Of a DNA stretch of 64,000 bases, positions 25,417 through 34,621 are shown in pieces. The number at the start of each line of letters is the position of its first letter. Position 1 is the first letter of the stretch. The notes under the pieces were generated by a model, which saw nothing but the letters and a program-made list of their open reading frames with translations, had not been told where the DNA came from and searched no databases. Source of the stretch: Oscillospiraceae bacterium (GTDB lineage Bacteria > Bacillota > Clostridia > Lachnospirales > Lachnospiraceae); the NCBI GenBank assembly GCA_021771715.1, contig JAETOO010000002.1, forward strand, positions 248,001 through 312,000, read 5' to 3'. Both the position numbers and the translations under genes were made by a program.

Positions 25417-25503
25417 CGAAGCTTCCTTCTTCCGCATATCGGAAAACCGGTCTGGATCTTCGCCGGCACATGGAGGAACACAGTTGCACAAGTAAGGCTG
25501 ATA

Positions 25504-25843
25504 ATGGTATTACTGAAAGAAAGGCAACTATTGTACCTATCAAAATTAACAAACAATCATTTTATCCATGAAGAAACCATGAAAACCGTGGAATACCTGA
25601 AATTGTTCTTCCCATTTGATGATCCGGATGTGATAAAAAACGGTAAATATGAGCTTCCAGAGGGAGTATGCAGAGCGCTATGGCTGGATGAAGCAGCAGT
25701 TTATTGACAGGGCCTTTACGCATCTCAACAGCTTCTTCTACTATGAGCAGTACGATGAATTGAATTTGGATACCCGCCAGTTGATGCAGCAGAACATGAC
25801 GGCCTTTGGCGACATTGCACCGACCTATGGCAGGAAGGGATAG
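25504..25843 (+). pseudogene. Frameshifted gene of unknown family
   Basis: Two overlapping plus-strand frames read as one protein: 25504-25707 begins MVLLKERQLLYLSKLTNN, and 25649-25843 contains REYAERYGWMKQQFIDRAF and ends APTYGRKG. A one-base shift near 25650 would join them into ~110 residues of charged, helical sequence. I do not recognise the family. It sits 16 bp before the second AlbA_2 gene, whose SD follows its stop. Confidence 0.45.
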
Positions 25844-25858
25844 GAGGAACTGACCTTT

Positions 25859-27328
25859 ATGATAGACAGGTTGATTGCAGAAGCAACCGAGTGTGATTTC
25901 AAGGTTGCCCTGGAAACAAAGAAGCCAAAAAGCTGGCTAAAAAGTGTCAGCGCATTTGCCAACGGCATTGGCGGCACTCTGTTTTTCGGCATTGATAACA
26001 ATAAAAACGTAGTCGGTTTGACGGATGTTCAGAGTGATGCTGAAAGCATCAGCCGACTGATTAAGGAACGCATTGCACCTTATCCCAATTTTGTTTTGAC
26101 CCCGGACAGGGAAAACGGGAAGGATTTGCTTGCGCTTACGGTCTACGCCGGGCGCTCAACACCTTATTACTATAAGGCCGACGGCATTATGGAAACATAT
26201 ATTCGCATGGGCAACGAAAGCGTGACTGCTCCCAATTATGTGTTGAATCAGTTGCTGCTGAAAGGTATGAATCGCACCTATGATACACTCACTTCGGAAT
26301 ATGATTTCAGGGATTACGCCTTTTCCAAGCTGAGGGAACGGTATAAAGCTTGGACAGGCAACAGTTGGGCGGACAAGCTATTTGATTCCTTTGAAATTCG
26401 GGATGTAAGCGGTAAACTGACCAATGCCGGTGCGTTGCTTGCTGATGATTCACCGATTCGCCATTCCCGTTTGTTCTGCACCCGTTGGAATGGTCTGGAT
26501 AAAAGCGGCGGAATGGTGGATGCACTCGATAGTGCAGAGTATTCCGGTAGTTTGATTATTCTGCTCAATGAGGGCGTTGGCTTCGTAAAAAGAAACATGA
26601 AAACCCGTTGGAAAAAAACCGCAAACTCTCGAATCGAAATGCCGGAGTATTGTGAACGCAGCGTTTTTGAAGCCCTCGTCAATGCGCTGATCCACCGTGA
26701 CTATCTGATTTTGGGCAGTGAAGTCCACGTGGATATTTACGATGACCGTCTTACTATCTGTTCTCCCGGTGGTATGGCAGACGGTACCAGAATTCAGGAA
26801 CGGGATCTTAACAGCATTTCCTCTACACGCCGCAACCCTGTTTTGGCAGATGTTTTTGCCCGGTTGGGATATATGGAGCGTCAAGGTAGCGGCTTCAAGA
26901 AAATAACCGAAGCCTACTATGCGGCACACAACTACCGCGATGAATTGGAACCGAAGTTCTATTCCGATGTCACCTCGTTCCAAGTCACACTGTATAACTT
27001 GAATTATAGAACAGATGAAAAGGCAGCCGTCGGAGAAAAAAAAGTGGCGCTCGAACAGGAAAAAGTAGCGTTTGAAGCCGAAAAGGTAGCGTTTGAACGC
27101 TCCATTTCTGAATTGAAGCTCAATAAACCTACCAAAGAAAACATTCTGTCCTTGTTTGAAAGTTTTGAATATGATGTTCCGTTTACCCGTGCAGATGTGA
27201 TTGAATTATGCAATTTAGCACCGTCCTCCGCAGGCAAGATGCTGAGCAAGATAAAAGAATTAGGATTGATTGTACCTGCCGCAGAGCAAGGCAGAGGCAA
27301 GTACAATTTCGTTGAGCCGAAAGTATAA
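25859..27328 (+). CDS. AlbA_2-domain ATP-binding protein with heptad-repeat linker
   Basis: A 489-residue relative of the protein at 22988-24301: AlbA_2 N-terminus (FANGIGGTLFFGIDNNKNVVGL, about 31-52), HATPase_c_4 region (EALVNALIHRDY and LTICSPGGMADG), and a C-terminal winged helix (about 420-485). Between them residues ~385-410 repeat EKVAFEA/EKVALEQ three times with seven-residue spacing, a short coiled coil presumably for oligomerisation. SD AGGAGG lies eleven bases upstream. Role unknown; regulators of this class are frequent cargo of mobile elements. A strong palindrome follows 46 bp after the stop. Confidence 0.85.
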   Translation: MIDRLIAEATECDFKVALETKKPKSWLKSVSAFANGIGGTLFFGIDNNKNVVGLTDVQSDAESISRLIKERIAPYPNFVLTPDRENGKDLLALTVYAGRSTPYYYKADGIMETYIRMGNESVTAPNYVLNQLLLKGMNRTYDTLTSEYDFRDYAFSKLRERYKAWTGNSWADKLFDSFEIRDVSGKLTNAGALLADDSPIRHSRLFCTRWNGLDKSGGMVDALDSAEYSGSLIILLNEGVGFVKRNMKTRWKKTANSRIEMPEYCERSVFEALVNALIHRDYLILGSEVHVDIYDDRLTICSPGGMADGTRIQERDLNSISSTRRNPVLADVFARLGYMERQGSGFKKITEAYYAAHNYRDELEPKFYSDVTSFQVTLYNLNYRTDEKAAVGEKKVALEQEKVAFEAEKVAFERSISELKLNKPTKENILSLFESFEYDVPFTRADVIELCNLAPSSAGKMLSKIKELGLIVPAAEQGRGKYNFVEPKV

Positions 27329-27373
27329 TCCTTTTATCAGTCCCCCAAGGTGACTGTTCTTTCAAGCAAAGCT

Positions 27374-27411
27374 AATGTCCGTTATCAGCCATACAGCCGA
27401 TAACGGACATT
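27374..27411. repeat. Perfect 13-bp inverted repeat
   Basis: Arms AATGTCCGTTATC and GATAACGGACATT with a 12-base loop. No T-run follows on either strand, so a simple terminator is not the best reading. It lies where composition changes from the AT-rich island back to GC-rich chromosome and could be a recombination site, protein-binding site or island end. The rest of 27329-27512 holds nothing recognisable. Confidence 0.7.
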
Positions 27412-27512
27412 CATCATACATATACAATTTCCTCTGCTCGGTTATGGATGCTGTCTTTGCGGCGCACCGGCAGCTATCAGATCGGCAAATATGGGCTTTC
27501 TGCCACACGCTA

Positions 27513-28745
27513 TCAAGCAGTCTGCTCGCATTGCCTCGCCAGCCAGCGCAGCTTGCGCTCCTCAAGGCGGTACGCCTCATTTGCCTCCTGCGGGGTGACG
27601 AATAAAAATGCGATGTGGTCGCCCGGGCGGCTCTGGGCGATCGCGGGGAGATCGGCGCTGATCACAGTGCCGATCTTTGCGTATCCGCCGGTCGTCTGGT
27701 GGTCTGCGAGCATCACCATCGGCTGTCCATTCGCCGAGACCTGCACCGAGCCCTCCGCGATCCCGTCTGAGACGATGTCGTAGCCGTCCTTTGCCGGAAG
27801 CGCCGGACCTTCCAGGCGGCAAGCCATCCGGTTTGAGTCCACACTGACCCGGTAGACCTCATGCCGCAGCCGCTCAAACGCCTCCGGACAAAAAGAATCG
27901 CCCTGCGGGCCTGCCACGATCCGCAGCACCGGAATCAGCTCCGGGCCCATGCTCCGGTAGCGAAAGGAAGCCTGCCGCAGCCAGGACAGCTCCGAGCCGA
28001 GCGCCGGGCGTCCGCCCGGACCGGTAAAGAGACTGCCCGCATCCCACCCTGCGCAGGCAGGGTCGGACTCCCACTGATCCGACTGATTCTGGGCAAGGCC
28101 ACCCGTCTGCCAGCCTGGCAGTTCCCGGCAAAGGCCGCTCGTTTGCCGCTCCGGCCGCTTCCAGTCATGACGGCTCGTTTGTCGGTCGGACAGTTCCCGG
28201 TCAGGATGACCCGTCTGCCGGCCTGGCAGTTCCTGGTCAGGATCGCCTGTTTGTCGGTCGGACAGTTCCCGGCCGATCTGCAGCACGTCTCCTGATTGCA
28301 GGGCGCGTCCCCTGAAGCCTCCGATCATGCAGGCGGTATCTGTCGAGCGGCTGCCGAGCACAGGCGACACGTCGATCCCGCCGCATACTGCGAGGTAGGT
28401 TCGAAGACCTCTTTCCGCTGCGCCCAGCTCCAGCACCTGACCTGCGGCTGCCTCCAGTGAGGCGAACATTGGCACCGCTCTCCCGTCAAGCGCAGCCGGC
28501 ATCGAAGCTCCCGCGAGCGCAAATATTGTCGGCTCCGTGAATCGCAGCCTGCCGCCGTATAAGGTAAACTCGATCACCGCACATGCAGCGCCTGCCTGCT
28601 CCCGGTTTCCGGCCAGAATGTTCGCGAGCCGCATCGCGTACTTATCACATGCCCCGCATCTCCGGTAGCCCCTGTCTGCGCAGCCTTCTCTTCCCATATC
28701 CTGGACCGTCGCCATCGGCCCAGCTGTCAGAATCTCCAACGCCAT
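27513..28745 (-). CDS. pxpC: 5-oxoprolinase subunit C (KipA/biotin-dependent carboxyltransferase family), with repeat insertion
   Basis: A 410-residue protein of the KipA/allophanate-hydrolase-subunit-2 family. It starts MALEILTAGPMATVQDMGREG, with the conserved DxGR, then ALAGASMPAALDG and LAVCGGIDVSPVLGSRSTDT, and ends with DGIAEGSVQVSANGQPMVMLADHQTTGGYAKIGTV. Family members are usually ~310-340 residues; the surplus is a tandem 12-residue repeat (about 160-225) between the two halves. Follows pxpB by 182 bp on the same strand. With PxpA and PxpB it hydrolyses 5-oxoproline. The core motifs are intact, so it is probably active. Confidence 0.9.
   Translation of the reverse strand: MALEILTAGPMATVQDMGREGCADRGYRRCGACDKYAMRLANILAGNREQAGAACAVIEFTLYGGRLRFTEPTIFALAGASMPAALDGRAVPMFASLEAAAGQVLELGAAERGLRTYLAVCGGIDVSPVLGSRSTDTACMIGGFRGRALQSGDVLQIGRELSDRQTGDPDQELPGRQTGHPDRELSDRQTSRHDWKRPERQTSGLCRELPGWQTGGLAQNQSDQWESDPACAGWDAGSLFTGPGGRPALGSELSWLRQASFRYRSMGPELIPVLRIVAGPQGDSFCPEAFERLRHEVYRVSVDSNRMACRLEGPALPAKDGYDIVSDGIAEGSVQVSANGQPMVMLADHQTTGGYAKIGTVISADLPAIAQSRPGDHIAFLFVTPQEANEAYRLEERKLRWLARQCEQTA
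28068..28271 (-). repeat. 36-bp (12-residue) tandem repeat inside pxpC
   Basis: Five full units plus a partial one encoding E-L-(S/P)-(D/G)-R-Q-T-(G/S)-x4 (residues ~160-225). The unit length is a multiple of three, so copy changes would keep frame. Copies one to three are the most alike, suggesting recent expansion at that end. Confidence 0.85.
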
Positions 28746-28927
28746 CGTCTCTCACCGCCTTCCGCAGTTCCTTCCATATCTTAATTCTGCGTTTCCTTCC
28801 TGGTCTCTCCCACAGCTTCTTCTGCGGCTTTTTCCCTACCTGCTTCCGCGCTTTCCCACACCTATACATGAGGCATCCCACACGCTGCTCATTCTTTGTC
28901 CTCACTAATCCTCCGGCATTTCTCCGT

Positions 28928-29713
28928 CTACCCTTCCCTCTCCCAGAGTCTCTCATATTCCTCCACCCCGATCGGCACGAAGCGGATGCGGTCACCGGCC
29001 TCGTAGAGCAGACGGCCGTTCTCCTCCGGGCGGAATAGTCGAAGGGGTATCCGGCCGATCAGCCGCCAGCCGCCGGGCGAGGCGATCGGGTAGATCCCGG
29101 TCTGTGCCCCGCCGATCCCCACGCTGCCCGCCGGAATCTCTGTCCGCGGGCGCGCAAGCCGCGGTGTGGCAAGGCGCTCGTCCAATCCTCCAAGATAGGG
29201 AAAGCCCGGCAGGAAGCCGAGCATATAGATCCGGTACTCGCACCCGGAGTGGATGCGAATGACCTCCTCCTCCGTCAGCCCCGCGTGTTCGGCCACAAAC
29301 GGAAGATCCTCGCCGTAAATGCCGCCATAGCACACCGGAATCTCGATCAGCCGGCCCTGTCCGCCCGCTCTGTCCGTCTCATCCGAGAGCAGCCGTTCCA
29401 GCAGCCTCCGCACGCCGTCAAAATCCGTCCGCAGCGGGTCATAGTAGACAAGGAGTGAGGCATACGCCGGCACCGTCTCCCGGATTGCCCCCCATACTTC
29501 CAGAACCGCCTGCAAGGATGCTCCCTGATTTTCCTGTCCCCGGTGCGTCTCCTCGGCGCAGACGGCAGAAAAGGCCCTCGCGCCGCCGGACAGTGTGTCC
29601 CGCAGCGCCATGACCTTCTCGTGTATCCGCTCATCAATCCTCTGTTCAAAGAGTACCTCTGCCGCCTGATCTCCCACAGGTACGATACGGTATGGTTTTT
29701 CCATGTTCTCCAT
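28928..29713 (-). CDS. pxpB: 5-oxoprolinase subunit B (KipI family)
   Basis: A 261-residue KipI-family protein with the N-terminal PVGDQAAEVLFEQRID and the C-terminal signature spanning YMLGFLPGFPYLGGLD, PAGSVGIGG, QTGIYPIASPGGW. Upstream of pxpC and downstream of pcp on the same strand. The start could be 29713 or nine bases later. KipI/KipA were first known as sporulation kinase modulators, but the joint presence of pxpA and a pyroglutamyl peptidase makes the oxoprolinase role far more likely here. Confidence 0.9.
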   Translation of the reverse strand: MENMEKPYRIVPVGDQAAEVLFEQRIDERIHEKVMALRDTLSGGARAFSAVCAEETHRGQENQGASLQAVLEVWGAIRETVPAYASLLVYYDPLRTDFDGVRRLLERLLSDETDRAGGQGRLIEIPVCYGGIYGEDLPFVAEHAGLTEEEVIRIHSGCEYRIYMLGFLPGFPYLGGLDERLATPRLARPRTEIPAGSVGIGGAQTGIYPIASPGGWRLIGRIPLRLFRPEENGRLLYEAGDRIRFVPIGVEEYERLWEREG

Positions 29714-29925
29714 CTCCCTGTTCTTTTCTTTACAGATTTACTAAAGACTACCTGAAACATTTTATACCTGGTGAAATATCATCCAATCCTGTCAACCGTA
29801 CCTATTATTGAGCGAAGCGGCGCAGGCAATCCGCAATAGAAAAACCTAAGGCAAAACACGGCACATCCAGACACATTCTGATGCATCATTGTGTCAATTC
29901 AGTGCGTAATATTGCGTCCGCCCAG

Positions 29926-29945
29926 TATATAGCGCTCACTATATA
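29926..29945. promoter_or_regulatory. Inverted repeat in the pcp-pxpB gap
   Basis: TATATAG-N6-CTATATA, a perfect 7-bp dyad just after the pcp stop. The 244-bp gap 29714-29957 otherwise shows no convincing promoter (an isolated TTGACA on the minus strand lacks a spaced -10). The dyad may be an operator or a weak terminator; its role is unknown. Confidence 0.35.
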
Positions 29946-29957
29946 ACATTGCGGCGC

Positions 29958-30611
29958 TCAGTGCGTATACCCCGCTGCCCCCGCCGCGTCCTGCTTTCCA
30001 CTCTCCAGGTACTCCGCCGTCACGCGCGCCGCGGCCTCAAGGCCCGCTGCGATGAGCGGCAGCGGAAGGGACGGCATCGTGGCGCGCTCCAGCACCTGGC
30101 CGCACTCGAACGGCACGTGGATGAAGCCGCCCCGCACCTGCGGATACTCCTGCTCGAGCACACGGAGCAGATGATACATGATATTGTTGCACACGTACGT
30201 ACCGGCTGTGTACGACACGGAGGCCGGAACGCCCGCCCGGCGCATCTCCTCCGCAATCGCCTTCACCGGCACGGTCGCGAAGTACGCCGCCGGGCCGTCC
30301 GCACAGATCGGCTCGCCTGCATGGGACACTCCGGCATTGTCCGGGATCGACGCGTCGTTCAGATTGATCGCCACCATCTCCGGCGTCAGGCAGGCACGGC
30401 CGCCCGCCTGTCCGATGCACAGCACCGCATCCGGCTGTTCCTGGGCGATCGCCTCGCGCAGCAGCTCTCCCACCCGGTCATACTCCACAGGCATCTGCCG
30501 CCGCGCAATCTCGATATCCCCGATCCGCTCCGGCAGCAGCGACACCGCCTCCCACGACGGATTCACCTGATCTCCTCCAAACGGGGCAAACCCCGTAAAT
30601 AATAGTTTCAT
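29958..30611 (-). CDS. pcp: Pyroglutamyl peptidase I
   Basis: A 217-residue cysteine peptidase (C15) with MKLLFTGFAPFGGDQVNPSWEA at the start and the catalytic triad Glu78 (TPEMVAINLND), Cys141 (TAGTYVCNNIMY) and His165 (GGFIHVPFECGQ). It removes N-terminal pyroglutamate from peptides in the cytoplasm. Eleven bp after oppF, so it is the last gene of the oligopeptide importer operon. The following pxpB/pxpC, with pxpA elsewhere, convert the released 5-oxoproline to glutamate. The context thus points to import of pyroglutamyl peptides. Confidence 0.95.
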   Translation of the reverse strand: MKLLFTGFAPFGGDQVNPSWEAVSLLPERIGDIEIARRQMPVEYDRVGELLREAIAQEQPDAVLCIGQAGGRACLTPEMVAINLNDASIPDNAGVSHAGEPICADGPAAYFATVPVKAIAEEMRRAGVPASVSYTAGTYVCNNIMYHLLRVLEQEYPQVRGGFIHVPFECGQVLERATMPSLPLPLIAAGLEAAARVTAEYLESGKQDAAGAAGYTH

Positions 30612-30622
30612 TTGATTTCCTC

Positions 30623-31588
30623 CTACAGCTCCTCAATCCTGTGGCACGCCACCCGATGTCCGGCTCCCATGTCGCGCAGCTGCGGCGTCTCGCGGCGGCA
30701 CTGCTCCGTCGCATGCGGACAGCGCGCGCAGAACTTGCAGCCCTCGGGCGTGTTGATCGGGCTTGGCACCTCGCCCTCCAGATGGATTCTGGTCTTCGCC
30801 CAGTTCATGTCCGGGTCCGGCTTCGGGATCGCCGAGAAGAGCGCTTTCGTGTAGGGGTGCAGCGGATGGCTGTAGATCTCGTCCCGCACAGCCGTCTCGA
30901 CCAGCGAGCCGAGGTACATGACGCCGATGTAGTCCGAGATGTGGCGCACCATCGACAGATCATGCGAGATGAACAGGTACGCATGGCCGCGCTCCTCCTG
31001 CACCTTCATCAGCAGATTGACCACCTGCGCCTGGATCGACACATCCAGCGCGGCAATCGGCTCGTCGCAGACGATGAACTCCGGCTCAACCGCGAGCGCC
31101 CGCGCGATCCCGATTCTCTGCCGCTGCCCGCCGGAGAGCTCGTGCGGAAACCGCGACGCATAGTCCTCGGTCAGCCCCACCTTGTCGAGCAGATCGCGCA
31201 CCCGGTCGTCCGCCTCCTTCTTCGAGTAGCGGAAGTGGACCTCCATGCCCTCCTTGATGATGCTGCTGATCGTCATGCGCGGGTCCAGGCACGCGTACGG
31301 GTCCTGGAAAATCATCTGCGCACTCTTTTTAAACTTCATTCTCTGTGCCTTTGTGAAGGAGGCAATATCCTCTCCGTCGTACAGAATCCGCCCGGACGTC
31401 GGCTTCGTGATGCCCAGCACGCTCCGACCGGTTGTCGACTTCCCGCAGCCCGACTCGCCCACGAGCCCGAAGGTCTCTCCCCTGCGGATCGAAAAGCTGA
31501 TCCCGTCGACCGCCTTCACGACACGGTTTTTCCCGATCGGAAAATACTGCTTCAGCTCCTCTACCTGCAGCAATGTCGTCTCACTCAT
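30623..31588 (-). CDS. oppF: Oligopeptide ABC transporter ATP-binding protein OppF
   Basis: A 321-residue ATPase: Walker A GESGCGKS, Q-loop FQDPYACLDPR, signature LSGGQRQRIGIA, Walker B FIVCDEPIAALD, and the C-terminal oligo_HPY extension with Cys residues (CKFCARCPHATEQC) that in OppD/F-type ATPases can bind an iron-sulfur cluster. Its ATG overlaps the oppD stop by 4 bp. Pairs with OppD on the cytoplasmic face of OppBC. The operon ends in pcp, suggesting peptides blocked by pyroglutamate among the substrates. Confidence 0.95.
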   Translation of the reverse strand: MSETTLLQVEELKQYFPIGKNRVVKAVDGISFSIRRGETFGLVGESGCGKSTTGRSVLGITKPTSGRILYDGEDIASFTKAQRMKFKKSAQMIFQDPYACLDPRMTISSIIKEGMEVHFRYSKKEADDRVRDLLDKVGLTEDYASRFPHELSGGQRQRIGIARALAVEPEFIVCDEPIAALDVSIQAQVVNLLMKVQEERGHAYLFISHDLSMVRHISDYIGVMYLGSLVETAVRDEIYSHPLHPYTKALFSAIPKPDPDMNWAKTRIHLEGEVPSPINTPEGCKFCARCPHATEQCRRETPQLRDMGAGHRVACHRIEEL

Positions 31589-32604
31589 CGGATCTCACCT
31601 CCTGCTCCTACCGGGCGCTCCACTCTGGGCGCCTTCTCGTGCTGCAGCCAGCACGCCACCCGGTGTGTCCCGCTCTTCTGTGTAAAGTCCGGCTGATACT
31701 CTCTGCACACCGGCATACAGTACTCGCAGCGCGACGCGAACGGACAGCCCTTCTGGTCGAGCAGCAGATCCGGCGGCGTCCCCTTCAGGGAGTAGAGCTG
31801 CTTCTTCGAGGCGCCCTCCGCCGGGATCGAGCGCAGCAGCGCCCAGGTGTACGGGTGATCGCACTCCTTGAAGATCTCCTGCTTCGTCCCCTCCTCGACA
31901 ATCATCCCTGCGTACATGACCTGAATCCGGTCCGCGAAGTCCGCGACGATCCCGAGGTCGTGCGTCACCAGGATGATCGCCGTCCCGAGCCGCTCCTTCA
32001 GATCCCGCAGCAGATCGAGCACCTGCGCCTGGATCGTCACATCGAGCGCCGTCGTCGGCTCGTCCGCGATCAGCAGCTTGGGATGGCACGCCAGCGCGGT
32101 CGCAATCACGATTCTCTGCCGCATCCCCCCGGAGAGCTGGTGCGGGTATGCCTTCACGCGCTCCTCCGGATTCGGGATCTCGACCATCCGCAGCAGCTCA
32201 ACCGCGCGCTGCACGGCCTCCTTCATGGGGATGCCCTCGTGGATCATCAGACACTCTCCCACCTGCTTGCCCACGCTCATGGTCGGGTCAAGCGACGTCA
32301 TCGGATCCTGAAAAATCATTCCGATCTGTGTGCCGCGGAAGGCGTGCAGCGCCTTCTTGTCGAGCGACATCACATCCACTCCGTCAAATGTAATCTTCGA
32401 CTCTGGCAGGATCTCCCCCGACGTGCGCTCAAACAGCCGCATCAGCGCCTTGGCCGTCACGGATTTGCCGCAGCCCGACTCGCCGACCATCGCCAGCGTC
32501 TCGCCCTTCTCCACTCCGAACGAGACACCGCGCACTGCCTTTACCTGTCCGGCATAGGTGTTAAAATACACCCGAAGATTTTCTACCTCAAGCAATCGAC
32601 TCAT
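31585..32604 (-). CDS. oppD: Oligopeptide ABC transporter ATP-binding protein OppD
   Basis: A 339-residue ATPase: Walker A GESGCGKS, signature LSGGMRQRIVIA, Walker B LLIADEPTTALD, and a C-terminal cysteine-rich extension (CPFASRCEYCMPVC). Start chosen at 32604 (MSRLLEVENL) with AGGAGG six bases upstream; the frame is open further into oppC. Ten bp after oppC, 4-bp overlap with oppF. Confidence 0.95.
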   Translation of the reverse strand: MSRLLEVENLRVYFNTYAGQVKAVRGVSFGVEKGETLAMVGESGCGKSVTAKALMRLFERTSGEILPESKITFDGVDVMSLDKKALHAFRGTQIGMIFQDPMTSLDPTMSVGKQVGECLMIHEGIPMKEAVQRAVELLRMVEIPNPEERVKAYPHQLSGGMRQRIVIATALACHPKLLIADEPTTALDVTIQAQVLDLLRDLKERLGTAIILVTHDLGIVADFADRIQVMYAGMIVEEGTKQEIFKECDHPYTWALLRSIPAEGASKKQLYSLKGTPPDLLLDQKGCPFASRCEYCMPVCREYQPDFTQKSGTHRVACWLQHEKAPRVERPVGAGGEIR

Positions 32605-32614
32605 CTCGCACCTC

Positions 32615-33538
32615 CTACCGGCGAAGCTTCGGATCCAGCGCATCGCGCAGTCCGTCGCCAAACAATGTAAAGGACAGCATCGTCAGCCCGATCATCAGCG
32701 CCGGGAACAGCAGCTGGTACGGGTAGAAGAACATCGAGCCCTGCGCGCCCGCCGCCAGCATGCCCCAGCTCGTGTCCGGCGTCTTGATTCCGAGGCCGAC
32801 GTAGCTCAAAAATGACTCACTGAATATGTATCCCGGAATCCGGAACGTCAGGTTGACGATCACGACGCTCATCGTGTTCGGCAGCATGTGCCGCGTGATG
32901 ATTTTCCAGTTTGAGACACCCAATGTTTTCGCCGCCGTCACATACTCCGCGTTCGCCAGCTGCAGGATCTGTCCGCGCACGAGGCGCGCCGTCGGGCACC
33001 AGCCCACGATGCACAGAGCCAGCAGGATGCTGCCGATCCCGGAGTCGTCCAGCATCAAAGAGAGCAGGATCACGACGATCAGGTACGGGATGCTGCTGAT
33101 GATCTCGACGATCCGCATCATGACCGAGTCGGTCCTCCCTCCTGCAAACGCCGAGATGCTGCCGTAGATGCAGCCGATCACCGTCGTGATCACCGCGCCG
33201 ACCACACCGATGATGATCGACACCCGGCCGCCGGCCCAGACGCGGGCGAACAAATCACGCCCCAGCGAATCCGTGCCGAACCAGTGCTTCAGACTCGGCG
33301 TCTGATTCATGTCCGCACTCATTTTTTCGTAGCTGTACCCGCTGATCGCAGGCCCAAAGATCGTCAAAAAGATAATCACCAGCAGCAGCACCATCGCGAA
33401 CATCGCCAGATGGTTCTGCCGAAGCCGCCGCCACGCGTCCTTCCAGTAGGTCGTCTGCGGCCTTCCCAGCCGCTCGCCCTCCACATCGTCACAGCCGACG
33501 ATCCGGAACTGCTCATCCTTCAAATTTTTATTTTCCAT
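32615..33538 (-). CDS. oppC: Oligopeptide ABC transporter permease OppC
   Basis: A 307-residue membrane protein with an N-terminal OppC_N segment (helix about 38-60), a periplasmic loop (GTDSLGRDLFARVWAGGRVS), five further helices and the EAA loop YVTAAKTLGVSNWKIITRHMLPN. The C-terminus FTLFGDGLRDALDPKLRR is typical. Second permease of the opp operon, 114 bp after oppB. Confidence 0.95.
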   Translation of the reverse strand: MENKNLKDEQFRIVGCDDVEGERLGRPQTTYWKDAWRRLRQNHLAMFAMVLLLVIIFLTIFGPAISGYSYEKMSADMNQTPSLKHWFGTDSLGRDLFARVWAGGRVSIIIGVVGAVITTVIGCIYGSISAFAGGRTDSVMMRIVEIISSIPYLIVVILLSLMLDDSGIGSILLALCIVGWCPTARLVRGQILQLANAEYVTAAKTLGVSNWKIITRHMLPNTMSVVIVNLTFRIPGYIFSESFLSYVGLGIKTPDTSWGMLAAGAQGSMFFYPYQLLFPALMIGLTMLSFTLFGDGLRDALDPKLRR

Positions 33539-33652
33539 AATTGATCTCCACTTATTGTAACTTCGGTCAGATTCCTGTGTCGGGACCGTGTCTCCTGCCT
33601 GCTTCCGGAATCCGTTTTTCCCTGTATCCTGTCATCCAACATGCGCCGGTTC

Positions 33653-34585
33653 TCACTTCGTCTCCGACAGCCGGATGCGCGGGTCGATCACCACGTACAA
33701 AATGTCGACGATCAGAAGCGCCAGAATATAGATCCCGGTGTAGAACATCGTCGATCCGATGATCATCGGGAAGTCGCGGTCCGTCACCGCAGTGATGTAG
33801 TAGCCGCCCAGGCCCGGGATGCTGAAGATCGACTCGATGATGAACGAGCCGCAGAACACGTCCGCGACGTTCGGCCCGAGGATCGTCAGCGACGGCAGGA
33901 TCGAATTGCGCAGGATATGGCGCCGCACGATCATGCCGAAGCTCATGCCCTTCGCCTCCGCCATCGTGATGTAGTCCTGGTTCACCACGTCGAGCACGCT
34001 CGAGCGCATGTACCGCGTGTACGTCGCGAGCGGCGACAGGGACATGCACAGGATCGGGAGCACCATGTGCTTGGGGGAGCCCCAGCCCATCGTCGGCAGA
34101 ATCGGAATCTTCACCGTGAAGACAAACTGCAACACCGACGCGACGACAAAGACCGGAATCGACACGCCGAGGATCGCAATCAGGCTAATGAGCTTGTCCG
34201 GGAGCTTATTGCGCTTCAGCGCCGACACGACGCCCAGCATAATCCCCAGCAGAAAACCGATCGCCACAGCCGTCACGCCGATCTGCCCGGAGCTGACGGA
34301 ATACTTTTTCAGCACGTCGAGCACCTGGCGGCCCGGGTAGCGGATCGACTCGCCCAAAGTCCCCTCCGTGAAGATCCCCTTCAGGAACAGAAGAAACTGC
34401 TCCCACACCGGCTTGTCCAGCCCGTACTTCGCGTAGTAGTTCGCCTTCGTCTGCTCCGGAAGCTTCTGGACCAGCGCAGTCAGCGGATCTCCCGGAATAC
34501 AGTGCATCAGAAAATATGTGATCGTTGTCACGACCAGCAGCACAAAAAGCATATACAGGATCCGCTTCAATACGTATTTTTTCAT
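33653..34585 (-). CDS. oppB: Oligopeptide ABC transporter permease OppB
   Basis: A 310-residue permease: MKKYVLKRILYMLFVLLVV first helix, the conserved HCIPGDPL, and the EAA loop YITMAEAKGMSFGMIVRRHIL. Start chosen at 34585 with GGAGG seven bases upstream. Separated from oppA by 160 bp containing two hairpins, which may uncouple the levels of binding protein and permease. Confidence 0.95.
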   Translation of the reverse strand: MKKYVLKRILYMLFVLLVVTTITYFLMHCIPGDPLTALVQKLPEQTKANYYAKYGLDKPVWEQFLLFLKGIFTEGTLGESIRYPGRQVLDVLKKYSVSSGQIGVTAVAIGFLLGIMLGVVSALKRNKLPDKLISLIAILGVSIPVFVVASVLQFVFTVKIPILPTMGWGSPKHMVLPILCMSLSPLATYTRYMRSSVLDVVNQDYITMAEAKGMSFGMIVRRHILRNSILPSLTILGPNVADVFCGSFIIESIFSIPGLGGYYITAVTDRDFPMIIGSTMFYTGIYILALLIVDILYVVIDPRIRLSETK

Positions 34586-34621
34586 TGCATCTCCTCCCGT
34601 TATCACATGAATCCGGCCGGT

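Noticed and set aside
27374-27411. Rho-independent terminator
   Set aside because: Perfect stem but no T-run on either strand; reported as an inverted repeat of unknown role.
29714-29957. Promoter for pxpBC using the isolated TTGACA
   Set aside because: No -10 at 16-19 bp; the nearest TATAAA is about 23 bp away.
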